DNA from: Pleurocapsa minor HA4230-MV1
GTDB taxonomy: Bacteria > Cyanobacteriota > Cyanobacteriia > Cyanobacteriales > Xenococcaceae
DNA: 64,000 bases
Reading direction: 5' to 3'
Assembly (NCBI GenBank): GCA_019359095.1
Contig: JAHHHZ010000021.1
Span: 62,001-126,000, forward strand
Shown here: positions 46,540 through 55,160 of the stretch, piece after piece
How positions within the stretch are numbered: position 1 is the first letter of the stretch
Layout: each line of letters begins with the position of its first letter
The notes under the pieces: generated by a model
What the model saw: only the letters and a program-made list of their open reading frames with translations
What the model was told of the DNA's origin: nothing
Database searches by the model: none
Position numbers and translations under genes: made by a program

Positions 46540-46555
46540 CGTAGCCGTTGCTACG
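46540..46555 (+). repeat. Hairpin in the apcF leader
   Basis: CGTAGC-CGTT-GCTACG, a perfect 6-bp stem with a 4-base loop, lies 117 bases before apcF. It may be part of the leader RNA or an operator. Confidence 0.4.
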
Positions 46556-46672
46556 ACTTATGGGATTATTAATAAAAGTAGCTTAAGACATAGCTGAAAA
46601 ACTAAAGGCTAAAATTAATAGTCGAAATTAGATAAATTTTAAAAAATTGCTGTTGGGAGAAATTTAAAGAAG

Positions 46673-47182
46673 ATGCGAGACGCTGTTACCAACTTAATTA
46701 GAAATTATGATATCGCAGGTCGTTATCTAGACCGTAATGCAATCGATAGTCTTAAAGACTTTTTTGCTTCGGGTAATGCTAGGGTAGCTGTTGCCACCAT
46801 GGTTAGTGGGAATGCTGCCACCATTGTCAAGGATGCTGGACTCAAATTATTTGAGGAAGTTCCTGAACTTATTAGTCCTGGCGGAAATGCCTATACTACT
46901 CGTCGCTATTCTGCTTGTTTACGAGACATGGACTACTATCTTCGCTATGCTAGCTATGCTTTAGTAGCAGGAAGTATGGATGTTTTAGATGAAAGAGTTC
47001 TACAGGGTTTGCGAGAAACTTATAATTCTCTAGGAGTGCCAATCGGCCCGACAGTGGTAGGCATTCAGATTATGAAGGATATGCTCAAAGAAATGGCAGC
47101 CAGTCAGGGAGTTGAAAATACTAGCTTTATTGATGAGCCTTTTGAGTATATGACTAGAGAACTAAGTGAGCTTTCTATTTAA
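46673..47182 (+). CDS. apcF: Allophycocyanin beta-18 subunit (ApcF)
   Basis: A 169-residue phycobiliprotein of the phycobilisome core. The chromophore cysteine is C82 in TRRYSACLRDMDYYLRYASYALVAG, and the start MRDAVTNLIRNYD and end EPFEYMTRELSELSI separate ApcF from ApcB. ApcF sits in the core trimers that pass energy toward the terminal emitter ApcE. The gene is alone, as apcF often is, away from apcAB. Confidence 0.95.
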   Translation: MRDAVTNLIRNYDIAGRYLDRNAIDSLKDFFASGNARVAVATMVSGNAATIVKDAGLKLFEEVPELISPGGNAYTTRRYSACLRDMDYYLRYASYALVAGSMDVLDERVLQGLRETYNSLGVPIGPTVVGIQIMKDMLKEMAASQGVENTSFIDEPFEYMTRELSELSI

Positions 47183-47242
47183 GTAAGCTGCTAAAGTTGG
47201 CGTAGCAATTTATACCTAAAAATCTTAGAGCGTTATTTTAAC

Positions 47243-47297
47243 AAATCGTCCCCCAGAACAACTTTAAATTTGATTTAAATATGCGGGACGATTTTTT
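47243..47297 (+). terminator. Rho-independent terminator of apcF
   Basis: AAATCGTCCC (47243-47252) pairs with GGGACGATTT (47285-47294) followed by a T run. The 32-base loop is long but the 10-bp stem is perfect. Confidence 0.7.
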
Positions 47298-47472
47298 GCT
47301 GGGCTTGACGCTCAAACCTTCAGCAAAGATATGTAAATTTACACCATCTCTTCGATCCTGCTCCTATCTCCAGACACCTATTTACCCATCACTTCTGGGT
47401 AGATAACTGCTTACTTTGTACGGGAAACCACACTAAAAAAACTGTTGCCAGAGGTTACGTAGTTTAGCTAAA

Positions 47473-47499
47473 TTAGCAGTCGGATAGTGAGAGTGCTAA
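47473..47499 (+). promoter_or_regulatory. CIRCE operator of groESL
   Basis: TTAGCAGTC-N9-GAGTGCTAA matches the CIRCE inverted repeat (TTAGCACTC-N9-GAGTGCTAA) with one change. HrcA is the known repressor at this site; it lies 88 bases upstream of groES. Confidence 0.9.
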
Positions 47500-47586
47500 T
47501 CTAAACAAAGAGGCAACTTTCACATTTGCTACGAAGTATGACTCGAAATATTTAAGTCTTTAGTTATCTATTCTGGAGAATTTTGC

Positions 47587-47898
47587 ATGGCAGCTATTAG
47601 TATCAACGTTACAACTGTAAAGCCACTAGGCGATCGCGTATTCATTAAAGTTAGCGCCAGTGAAGAAAAAACTGCTGGTGGTATTTTATTACCCGATGCA
47701 GCCAAAGAAAAGCCTCAAGTTGGTGAAGTTGTGGGTGTTGGCCCTGGTAAACCCAAAGATGATGGCGGTTACGCACCTTTAGAAGTGAAAGTAGGAGATA
47801 AAGTCCTATATTCCAAATATGCGGGAACTGACATCAAGCTAGGCGGTGAAGACTATGTTTTGCTATCTGAAAAAGATATCTTGGCAGCAGTTGCTTAA
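47587..47898 (+). CDS. groES: Co-chaperonin GroES
   Basis: A 103-residue lid of the GroEL chaperonin. It contains [45 protein letters not shown]-type sequence, with the mobile loop around residues 20-35, and ends [18 protein letters not shown] site precedes the ATG. It is the first gene of groESL, behind a CIRCE operator. Confidence 0.98.
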   Translation: MAAISINVTTVKPLGDRVFIKVSASEEKTAGGILLPDAAKEKPQVGEVVGVGPGKPKDDGGYAPLEVKVGDKVLYSKYAGTDIKLGGEDYVLLSEKDILAAVA

Positions 47899-48027
47899 TT
47901 TGTCTTTTGATTAGGTTATCAGTTAGTTACCCAGATTAAGGTTGTAGCTACTGGCAACTATTAATCACAGCATCATGAATTTTTACTATTCACTGTTCAT
48001 CTTTTCATTAAAGGCAAATCAAAATAA

Positions 48028-49656
48028 ATGGCTAAATCTATTATTTATAACGACGAAGCCCGTCGTGCGTTAGAAAAAGGAATTGACCTCTTGGCTGAAG
48101 CGGTAGCCGTTACCCTTGGCCCTAAAGGGCGTAACGTCGTCCTCGAAAAAAAATTTGGCGCGCCCCAAATTGTTAATGATGGGATAACGATCGCCAAAGA
48201 AATTGAATTAGAAGATCACATCGAGAATACTGGCGTATCCTTGATTCGTCAAGCAGCTTCCAAAACCAACGATGTAGCGGGAGATGGAACTACTACTGCT
48301 ACAGTTTTGGCTCATGCCATCGTTAAAGAAGGTCTACGCAACGTCGCAGCAGGAGCAAACCCCATTGCCATCAAACGGGGAATTGATAAAGCGATCGAGC
48401 ATTTAGTAGGCAAAATCAAAGAACAGGCACAACCTGTAGGTGATTCTAAAGCGATCGCTCAAGTCGGCACGATCTCTGCGGGTAATGACCAAGAAGTCGG
48501 CGATATGATTGCTCAGGCAATGGATAAAGTCGGTAAAGAAGGGGTTATCTCTTTAGAAGAAGGTAAGTCTATGACTACCGAACTAGAGATTACCGAAGGG
48601 ATGCGCTTTGATAAAGGCTATATCTCTCCTTATTTTGTCACTGACACCGAAAGAATGGAGGCTGCTTTAGAAGAACCTCTAATCTTGATTACCGACAAAA
48701 AAATCAATCTCGTACAGGATCTCGTACCTGTATTGGAACAGGTAGCACGTCAGGGCAAACCGTTGGTAATTATTGCCGAAGATATTGAAAAAGAAGCCTT
48801 GGCTACTTTGGTAGTCAACCGTCTTCGTGGTGTGCTAAACGTAGCTGCAATTAAAGCTCCTGGTTTTGGCGATCGCCGTAAGCAAATGCTAGAGGATATT
48901 GCTGTGCTTACTGGTGGACAGGTTATCTCTGAAGATGCTGGTTTGAAACTAGAATCTACTAACGTAGACATGCTTGGTACTGCTCGTCGTATCAACATTA
49001 CCAAAGACAGCACTACTATTGTTGCCGAAGGTAATGAAGCGGCAGTTAAAAGCCGTTGTGAGCAAATTCGCCGTCAAATAGAAGCAACTGAGTCTTCTTA
49101 TGACCAAGAAAAGCTACAGGAACGTTTGGCTAAACTTTCTGGTGGTGTAGCAGTAATCAAAGTTGGTGCTGCAACGGAAACCGAAATGAAAGACCGTAAA
49201 TTGCGTCTAGAAGATGCGATCAACGCTACTAAAGCTGCGGTAGAAGAAGGTATTGTTCCTGGTGGCGGTACTACCCTAGCTCATCTAGCTCCTGGTTTGG
49301 AAGAGTGGGCAAACGCTAACCTTAAGGATGAAGCTTTGACTGGTGCAACTATTGTCGCCCGTGCCTTGACTGCACCTTTAAAAAGAATTGCCGAAAATGC
49401 TGGTCAAAACGGCGCGGTAATTGCCGAAAGAGTCAAAGAAAAAGACTTGAGTATTGGTTTTAATGCTGCTACTAACGAGTTCGTCAATATGTTTGAAGCT
49501 GGTATTGTTGACCCAGCTAAAGTAACTCGCTCAGCACTGCAAAATGCTGCTTCGATCGCGGGAATGGTCTTAACTACTGAATGTATCGTCGTTGACAAGC
49601 CTGAAAAAAATAGTTCAGGCGGTGCTGGCGGTGGTGCTGGTGATTTTGATTATTAA
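48028..49656 (+). CDS. groEL: Chaperonin GroEL
   Basis: A 542-residue 60 kDa chaperonin (GroEL1 type, linked to groES). ATP site: [16 protein letters not shown] and [18 protein letters not shown]. The C-terminus has a short [12 protein letters not shown] tail rather than the GGM repeats of E. coli. Cyanobacteria usually have a second, unlinked groEL2. The gap to groES is 129 bases. Confidence 0.98.
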   Translation: MAKSIIYNDEARRALEKGIDLLAEAVAVTLGPKGRNVVLEKKFGAPQIVNDGITIAKEIELEDHIENTGVSLIRQAASKTNDVAGDGTTTATVLAHAIVKEGLRNVAAGANPIAIKRGIDKAIEHLVGKIKEQAQPVGDSKAIAQVGTISAGNDQEVGDMIAQAMDKVGKEGVISLEEGKSMTTELEITEGMRFDKGYISPYFVTDTERMEAALEEPLILITDKKINLVQDLVPVLEQVARQGKPLVIIAEDIEKEALATLVVNRLRGVLNVAAIKAPGFGDRRKQMLEDIAVLTGGQVISEDAGLKLESTNVDMLGTARRINITKDSTTIVAEGNEAAVKSRCEQIRRQIEATESSYDQEKLQERLAKLSGGVAVIKVGAATETEMKDRKLRLEDAINATKAAVEEGIVPGGGTTLAHLAPGLEEWANANLKDEALTGATIVARALTAPLKRIAENAGQNGAVIAERVKEKDLSIGFNAATNEFVNMFEAGIVDPAKVTRSALQNAASIAGMVLTTECIVVDKPEKNSSGGAGGGAGDFDY

Positions 49657-49695
49657 TTAAAGCTCTAAGCTCTAAGCTGGTTATACAGCATTGAA

Positions 49696-49730
49696 AGACT
49701 ATCTCATGTAATTTGTGGGATGGTCTTTTT
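49696..49730 (+). terminator. Rho-independent terminator of groESL
   Basis: AGACTATCTCAT (49696-49707) pairs with GTGGGATGGTCT (49715-49726) with several G-T pairs and a 7-base loop, followed by TTTTT. Confidence 0.8.
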
Positions 49731-49732
49731 AT

Positions 49733-49812
49733 TTACCCATTTCCCTATCTCCCTATCTCCCTATCTCCCTATTTACCCATTTCCCTATTTCCCCATTTCC
49801 CTACTTCCTGCT
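49733..49812. repeat. Tandem 8-bp repeat (ttccctat)n
   Basis: About ten head-to-tail octamers such as ttccctat, ctccctat, ttacccat and ttccccat lie after the groEL terminator. The pyrimidine-rich strand is strongly biased. It is a simple-sequence tract, not a CRISPR array, as there are no spacers. Confidence 0.85.
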
Positions 49813-49909
49813 ATTCGGTAATTTCCCAACACCTTAAGATTATTAATTGAATTAAGATCAAAATAAATAAGCAAGCTTAAACTATTAAGATAAATCTCAG
49901 TCAAAAATT

Positions 49910-50638
49910 ATGAGTAATACTAGTAACTTTAAAAAGGCAATGCAGGAGGTTAAAGGACAGGCAGTCCTTGGCCCTAATGTCATTACCAATGCGCTACCTT
50001 ATTTAGGCGGTGGCTTAGTTTTAACCGCGTTGGGAACATATGGTGGCTTGGGGGTAATTGCTTCTCGCCCCGATTTATTCATGCCCACCTTTATTGGGGC
50101 GATGATCGCTGAATTGGTTCTCTTTTTTGTCGCTCGTGGAGTTGCCAGTGAGGGAAACAAGACTACTGCGCTACCTTTGCTCGCTCTTTACAGTCTTCTT
50201 TCAGGGTATACCTTGAGTGGCATTGTTTATCTAGCCCTCAGTAGTTCTGGAGTTGGCATTCAGGGAGTCGGTATTGCTGCCCTGGGTTGTGGTGCGACTT
50301 TTATTGTCGGGCGTAAAATTGGCTCTAACCTATCCGAAGAAGATGGTTTAGCTTTATCTCAGACAGTACGTTTGGGAGTTATGGCATTATTCATAGTCTT
50401 AATCGGACAATTACTCTTTTCCGTTTTTGGCATCTACACACCAAGCTGGCTAGAAGTAGCTATTTCTGGTGTTGGAGTAGCCATCTTTGCAGGAGTAGCA
50501 GTCGTTGACTTTTATATTTTGCCTCGTACCTATACCGACGAGCAATATTTACCTGCGGCGCTTTCGATGTATCTTACCTACATCAACCTCTTTGTATTTA
50601 TTCTGCGATTATTAATTGCGATCAACAGTCGTGACTAA
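49910..50638 (+). CDS. Bax inhibitor-1 / YccA family membrane protein
   Basis: A 242-residue protein with seven hydrophobic helices from about 30 to 238 and the BI-1 closing pattern 'FYILPRTYTDEQYLPAALSMYLTYINLFVFILRLL'. Members form pH-sensitive calcium-leak channels or protease modulators in the membrane (BsYetJ, YccA). In cyanobacteria the role is unknown. It is a single gene with its own terminator. Confidence 0.88.
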   Translation: MSNTSNFKKAMQEVKGQAVLGPNVITNALPYLGGGLVLTALGTYGGLGVIASRPDLFMPTFIGAMIAELVLFFVARGVASEGNKTTALPLLALYSLLSGYTLSGIVYLALSSSGVGIQGVGIAALGCGATFIVGRKIGSNLSEEDGLALSQTVRLGVMALFIVLIGQLLFSVFGIYTPSWLEVAISGVGVAIFAGVAVVDFYILPRTYTDEQYLPAALSMYLTYINLFVFILRLLIAINSRD

Positions 50639-50700
50639 TTGTTGCTAGATATTTAGTCAACATTATTAATTAAATAAATTAATTAAATAATTCTATTAAT

Positions 50701-50729
50701 CCGCCTCTAGTTATTTGGGGGCGGTTTTT
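50701..50729 (+). terminator. Rho-independent terminator of the BI-1 gene
   Basis: CCGCCTC (50701-50707) pairs with GGGGCGG (50718-50724) with one G-T pair, followed by TTTTT. Confidence 0.8.
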
Positions 50730-50949
50730 GTTGGTAATAAATAGAAATCTAGATATTTAAAATGATTGATTTGAAAAAAGATTAGCAAGAATACGGAAGT
50801 GGCTGAGTAGGTAGAGTGATTAAACTGAGATTAATATAAGTCCTAATTTATCTAGTCTTCATACTTCTAAAAAAATTAAGTATTCAATAGAAGTAGAGAT
50901 CTAGTTAATTAATTGTGGATAATTAATCTTGTAACTTGGTGTGACGAAA

Positions 50950-51147
50950 ATGCGCTGGAAATTATTTGTAGAGTTCTGTTTTACCGTGTCAATTATTTAT
51001 TTGCTTGCAGGAGATCTATTCTTACCTCAGCCTTATCGTAGTAGTAGCCAGCAGTTGAAAACTAATTTAAATCATTTTATTGTAAGTTTGTTACCACGTA
51101 AAGCAATTATTAATTTATCTCCTGAACTCGATCATTTCAACAGTTAA
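50950..51147 (+). CDS. Small single-pass membrane protein
   Basis: About 65 residues from the ATG at 50950; a GTG at 50941 is an alternative start. An N-terminal hydrophobic helix (about 5-22: FVEFCFTVSIIYLLAGDLFL) is followed by a basic, polar tail (PYRSSSQQLKTNLNHFIVSLLPRK). The pattern 'MRWKLFVEFC...LLAGDxFLP' looks like a small conserved cyanobacterial protein, but I cannot name a function. A clean terminator follows, supporting a real transcript. Confidence 0.55.
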   Translation: MRWKLFVEFCFTVSIIYLLAGDLFLPQPYRSSSQQLKTNLNHFIVSLLPRKAIINLSPELDHFNS

Positions 51148-51180
51148 ATTAATGTTGATATTGTTTATATTTCGTACTTT

Positions 51181-51209
51181 ATCCCCCAATAAATACTGGG
51201 GGATTTTTA
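51181..51209 (+). terminator. Rho-independent terminator
   Basis: ATCCCCCA (51181-51188) and TGGGGGAT (51197-51204) form a perfect 8-bp stem with an 8-base loop, followed by TTTTT. It ends the small membrane-protein gene. Confidence 0.9.
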
Positions 51210-51265
51210 GACATTTCACCCACAAAGTTTAGTCTAATTTGGCGCTCGCTATATCGATAATTTCT

Positions 51266-52753
51266 TTAATTTTCCAGAAATACTTCATCACACCAGCTAC
51301 CGTGTAAGCCATAAGGAACATGATGCTTGAGATGTAATAGGGCGATCGCGCCCTTAGCTAAATTTTCGCCATCTAAGATTGCTAAGGTCGAACGGTGTTT
51401 GCTACCGTCATACACTAAAGTTAGTACCCAGCCAGCATCTTCTGATTCAGCATTAGGTTTAGTCACAAAAATTGGTTCGCTAACATATCCGCTAGGGGCA
51501 AAAGAATGTATTTCTCTTTCTCCCGTCGCCAAATCTAATTTTAAGATTGCCTGTAATGGCGCGTTACGAACATTATCGTTAGCTGCACCAATAAATAAGT
51601 AGCGATATTCTCGACCAACTTGATTTGGGTTATGGGTGGGAAACTCACAGCAGCGACTTTCTAACATCTCTCGTTCAACAGTACCATCATCAAGATTGAG
51701 CTTAAATCGCCACAGTTGACCAGGATCGATACTGTCAAAATCTACTTCTTTGTAGTTAGAATTGGGCTGCACTTGAGGCAAAGTTTGATAGGTAATGGAA
51801 TCAACTATAATCTGGTTATCTTGCTCAAAAGCATTAGCATGATGGAATACAAAGCCTGAATCAACGCTAAAAGTCCTGATTTTTTTATTGTTTGGATCGC
51901 GAGGAATTAAAATTACGTTGGTGGGTTTTTGGGGTTGAAACTCAACACATTCTCCCGCGCCACGCATCCCCAACAGAAAAGGAAGTGGATTAAAGTTGAC
52001 AGGGTTCTGAAAAAAGATCGCGTATTTTGGCGTGATGATAAAATCGTGGATGAAAGAAAAGCCAGGAACACTGTGGGCATGACGACGCAACAGCTTACCA
52101 TCAGGGGCAAATTCAAACAGAGTAATTTTACTTGAAAGCCCAGGATCGACTCGGAAGTTGACTAAACAGGGTTCACCATGATCGAGTTCACAACTAGGAT
52201 CGATCCAAGGATGGGCAGCAAAAGCATCTCCAGGAGATAATACCCCGTCGAGATAATCAATCCCCATCGTTTCTAAAGTCTTGGGATCTAAGCGATGGGG
52301 TTCTGCTGCTTCCCAAAGTGCCAGTAGCTTGCTTCCCCAGTAAATTACTCCTGTGTTAGCAATATTTTTTAGCTTGAAGTCAAAGATATTACTGAACAAT
52401 CCTCCTGGTTTTTGCGTCCCAAACACGCCCCGATAGAGAATTTTGCCCGCATCTTTCTCTTTAACATAAGCTTCGGTTTGCACAAAGCGATTACGGTAAT
52501 GCGCTTTCCCATCCTTAAAAGAAAAGGCGCTAATCATACCATCACCATCAAAAGGATGATGAATTGCTGAACCACCAATATCTAGTAAGCCAGGGCCATT
52601 ACGAAAGAGAGTTCCTGATAATTCGACAGGAATTTGACCCTCAATTTCCGTGATTTCATATTCATATTCGTTGGGTTGGGAATCATAACCCCGCTTCCAC
52701 TCTTCAAGGTTATACGGTTGGCTATTAGCTGTTTGCGCGATGGTATTGGTCAT
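51266..52753 (-). CDS. Carotenoid oxygenase (RPE65 / carotenoid cleavage dioxygenase family)
   Basis: The ATG at 52753 (MTNTIAQTANSQPYNLEEWKRGYDSQPNEYEYE-type start) gives 495 residues; an earlier ATG at 52774 adds seven. The seven-bladed propeller enzyme binds iron through four histidines, visible in AAHPWIDPSCEL, FSFIHDFIITPKYAIFF, FVFHHANAFEQ and the C-terminal HVPYGLHGSWC. It cleaves carotenoids or apocarotenoids to aldehydes such as retinal. Substrate and cleavage position cannot be read from the sequence. It is monocistronic. Confidence 0.93.
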   Translation of the reverse strand: MTNTIAQTANSQPYNLEEWKRGYDSQPNEYEYEITEIEGQIPVELSGTLFRNGPGLLDIGGSAIHHPFDGDGMISAFSFKDGKAHYRNRFVQTEAYVKEKDAGKILYRGVFGTQKPGGLFSNIFDFKLKNIANTGVIYWGSKLLALWEAAEPHRLDPKTLETMGIDYLDGVLSPGDAFAAHPWIDPSCELDHGEPCLVNFRVDPGLSSKITLFEFAPDGKLLRRHAHSVPGFSFIHDFIITPKYAIFFQNPVNFNPLPFLLGMRGAGECVEFQPQKPTNVILIPRDPNNKKIRTFSVDSGFVFHHANAFEQDNQIIVDSITYQTLPQVQPNSNYKEVDFDSIDPGQLWRFKLNLDDGTVEREMLESRCCEFPTHNPNQVGREYRYLFIGAANDNVRNAPLQAILKLDLATGEREIHSFAPSGYVSEPIFVTKPNAESEDAGWVLTLVYDGSKHRSTLAILDGENLAKGAIALLHLKHHVPYGLHGSWCDEVFLEN

Positions 52754-52933
52754 GATGATTGTGTTTTTAAGCAATCCTGTTCTGATACAGTATCAAGAAA
52801 TGTAAAGTTATCTTTATATTTTAGATAATAAACCTTAATTTTGCCTGACAGCGATCGCTTTATCAATGAGCAATGTTCACTGTTGAATTAAAACATCATT
52901 AAAATTCCTAAATTTTTTAGTTAATACTTAAAC

Positions 52934-52967
52934 AGAAAAGGGAAGTTTAGTGGTTTAAACTTCCCTT
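52934..52967 (-). terminator. Rho-independent terminator of the csbD-like gene
   Basis: AAGGGAAGTTTA (52938-52949) and TAAACTTCCCTT (52956-52967) are a perfect 12-bp stem; read on the minus strand it runs into TTTTC. It lies 27 bases past the CsbD stop. Confidence 0.8.
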
Positions 52968-52993
52968 AAGAATGTAATACTAATCAAGCAAAA

Positions 52994-53179
52994 TCATTGG
53001 TCAATCATTTTTTTTAGCTCGTCCTTAACATTTTCAACACTATGTTGAACTTGAGCTTCTTCCTGCTTTTCCTGACCTTCGACTTTATCTTGAGGATTAC
53101 CCGTTACTTCTCCTACTACTTCTTGTACTTTACCCTCAACATTTTTAGCAGTTGCATTAATGCGATCTTCTATACTCAT
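52994..53179 (-). CDS. CsbD-family stress protein
   Basis: A 61-residue, highly charged protein with the CsbD pattern: RINATAKNVEGKVQEVVGEVTGNPQDKVEGQEKQEEAQ, a repeated 'K-x-x-G-K-x-Q-E-x-x-G' helix, then VENVKDELKK. CsbD-like proteins are induced by general stress in many bacteria and are predicted to be loosely structured; biochemical function is unknown. It has its own terminator. Confidence 0.88.
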   Translation of the reverse strand: MSIEDRINATAKNVEGKVQEVVGEVTGNPQDKVEGQEKQEEAQVQHSVENVKDELKKMIDQ

Positions 53180-53317
53180 GGAATTAATTTCCTTATAATA
53201 AAATTTTCATTAGCATATCTACCTGAAGCAATGAAGTACATCTATCAAGAGATTGATTTAAAGAGCTATTTTCAAACAACATAGTTAAGATCTAAAATAT
53301 TAATTGAAAGCAAAACT

Positions 53318-54151
53318 ATGAAGTTTAAACTTGGCTGCCACCTAGACTACAATATTTCCAGCAGCAGTACATTTATTTTTAATATTCGCGTTTTAGCCAA
53401 TCAATACCAGCGAATTTTAGAGCAGAATCTCAAGATTTCTCCTGAATGCAAGATAGAAGAATATCTCGATCAAGACCATCAAAATAGCTACTTTCGTCTA
53501 ATTGCGCCTACAGGAAAACTAGTTATTGATTATCAAGCAACTGTAGATTTAACTCACCGTGCTGATAGTATCAATGAGATTCAAGAAACATCTCCTGCTA
53601 AATTACCTCTTGATGTTATTCCTTATTTATATCCTTCCCGCTATTGCCAAAGCGATCGCCTGATGAAATTAGCTCAAGACGAATTTGGTAGCGGTGAATC
53701 TGGGTATGCCAAGGTTCAAGCCATTTGCGATTGGATTTATCACAAAATCGACTATCTTTCAGGAAGCAGTGACTCTCAAACTTCAGCATATGATACGGCG
53801 AGCGAAAGAGTAGGAGTGTGTCGAGATTTTGCTCATTTGGGAATCGCTTTTTGTCGAGCATTAAGTATTCCTGCGCGTTTTGTTTCTGCCTATGCTTGGC
53901 AATTACAGCCACCCGATTTTCATGCTTGTTTTGAAGCATATTTGGGCGATCGGTGGTATTTGTTTGACGCTACTCGTCTTGCGCCTATTAATGGATTAGT
54001 ACGGATTGGTACGGGAAAAGATGCAGCAGACACTGCTTTTGCTACGGTATTTGGTGCGATCGAGTTAAACAACATGAACGTATATATCGATCGGGTTGAC
54101 GAACAGGGATCAGAGCCAGAAAAGACCGACTACGCGACAATTTCTGCTTAA
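53318..54151 (+). CDS. Transglutaminase-like cysteine protease-fold protein
   Basis: A 277-residue cytoplasmic protein with an N-terminal beta domain (1-110) and a transglutaminase-like domain. The triad is C168 (RVGVCRDFAHLGIAFCRALSIPARFVSAYA), H202 (PPDFHACFEAYLGDRW) and D217 (YLFDATR). Most bacterial members act as peptidases or amidases rather than cross-linking enzymes. It resembles the two-domain type often found beside circularly linked alpha-E/ATP-grasp genes, but none of those are here. Confidence 0.88.
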   Translation: MKFKLGCHLDYNISSSSTFIFNIRVLANQYQRILEQNLKISPECKIEEYLDQDHQNSYFRLIAPTGKLVIDYQATVDLTHRADSINEIQETSPAKLPLDVIPYLYPSRYCQSDRLMKLAQDEFGSGESGYAKVQAICDWIYHKIDYLSGSSDSQTSAYDTASERVGVCRDFAHLGIAFCRALSIPARFVSAYAWQLQPPDFHACFEAYLGDRWYLFDATRLAPINGLVRIGTGKDAADTAFATVFGAIELNNMNVYIDRVDEQGSEPEKTDYATISA

Positions 54152-54194
54152 ATTAATATTAAACAATATACCCAGCGTGATGAGCCTACGGTGA

Positions 54195-55139
54195 TTACTT
54201 AAAACGATCGCGTCCCTGTTGTTTTGCTTGATACAGAGCAGCATCAGCAGCAGCGATCGCCGACTTTGGCTGTAATTTTTGGCAGGGAATTTGACTACTG
54301 ATACCCAAACTCATTGTCACGTATTGGCTAACTAAAGATTGAGCGTGAGGAATTTGCAGCTTTTTTACTTCGGCGATCGCGGATTGGGCAACTTTAATCG
54401 CCCCTTGATAATCGGTATAAGGTAAAATCAAGGCGAATTCTTCCCCACCATAACGACAAACTAAATCTGATTCTCCCTTGGCAGCTAAATTAAGAGCCAC
54501 AGCTACTTGTTTAAGGCAATCATCTCCTGCTTGATGACCGTAAAAATCGTTGTAATTTTTGAAATAGTCAAGATCCCCAAGAATAAGAGTGATTGGTGCT
54601 TGTTTTTGTGCCAATAAACACCATTGTTGGTCGAGATACTCATCAAAGCGACGACGATTGGCAACTGCGGTCAAGCCATCTAAATTGGCTAATAACATCA
54701 GTTGTTGATTAGCTTGTTGTAAAGCAGCCGATTGTTCCATCACTTTACGAGTTAAAAAATGCAGCTTTAAATGAACTTTAATCCTAGCTAGTACTTCCTC
54801 TTCTTGAAATGGCTTAGTAATATAATCTACTGCCCCTAGGGATAATCCTTTGATTTTATTTTCGGTATCGGCAAGTGCAGTCATAAAAATGATGGGAATA
54901 TTACTGGTAAAAGAATTAGCTTTCAGTCGCTGACAAGTTTCAAAGCCATTAATACCAGGCATTTGAACGTCCAACAAAATTAATTCTGGTAGAGCATATT
55001 GGGTCTGAGCGATCGCACTTTCTCCATCAACTGCTACTCTGACTTTTAATCCAGCACTTTTTAGCACCTGGGATAACACTGCCAAGTTAGTATGATTGTC
55101 ATCGACGATTAAAATTACACCAGTATCTGGATTATCCAT
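54195..55139 (-). CDS. Response regulator with GGDEF output (diguanylate cyclase)
   Basis: A 314-residue protein: a receiver domain (about 8-125) with phospho-acceptor D57 (LILLDVQMPGING) and K109 (ITKPF), then a GGDEF domain with the active-site GGEEF at 231-235. It should make cyclic di-GMP when the receiver is phosphorylated. The inhibitory I-site RxxD just before GGEEF is not present (the region is GESD). It lies 21 bases downstream of the hybrid kinase gene on the same strand and is its likely partner. Confidence 0.93.
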   Translation of the reverse strand: MDNPDTGVILIVDDNHTNLAVLSQVLKSAGLKVRVAVDGESAIAQTQYALPELILLDVQMPGINGFETCQRLKANSFTSNIPIIFMTALADTENKIKGLSLGAVDYITKPFQEEEVLARIKVHLKLHFLTRKVMEQSAALQQANQQLMLLANLDGLTAVANRRRFDEYLDQQWCLLAQKQAPITLILGDLDYFKNYNDFYGHQAGDDCLKQVAVALNLAAKGESDLVCRYGGEEFALILPYTDYQGAIKVAQSAIAEVKKLQIPHAQSLVSQYVTMSLGISSQIPCQKLQPKSAIAAADAALYQAKQQGRDRFK

Positions 55140-55160
55140 AATCTAAAGAAAAGTTAGAAC

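Larger units (their letters stand above)
46228..46672. other. 445-bp divergent region of glnN and apcF
   Basis: Contains the NtcA-type glnN promoter (46270-46311) and, on the apcF side, a hairpin CGTAGC/GCTACG (46540-46555). A short open frame reading rightward from 46192 lies over the promoter and is not a gene. Confidence 0.6.

Noticed and set aside
49733-49812. Regular repeats after groEL as a CRISPR array
   Set aside because: The period is 8 bases with no spacers; it is a simple tandem tract.
50800-50830. Possible tRNA near 'gtggctgagtaggtagagt'
   Set aside because: The short D-loop-like string is not followed by an anticodon stem, T-loop (GGTTCRA) or acceptor stem.
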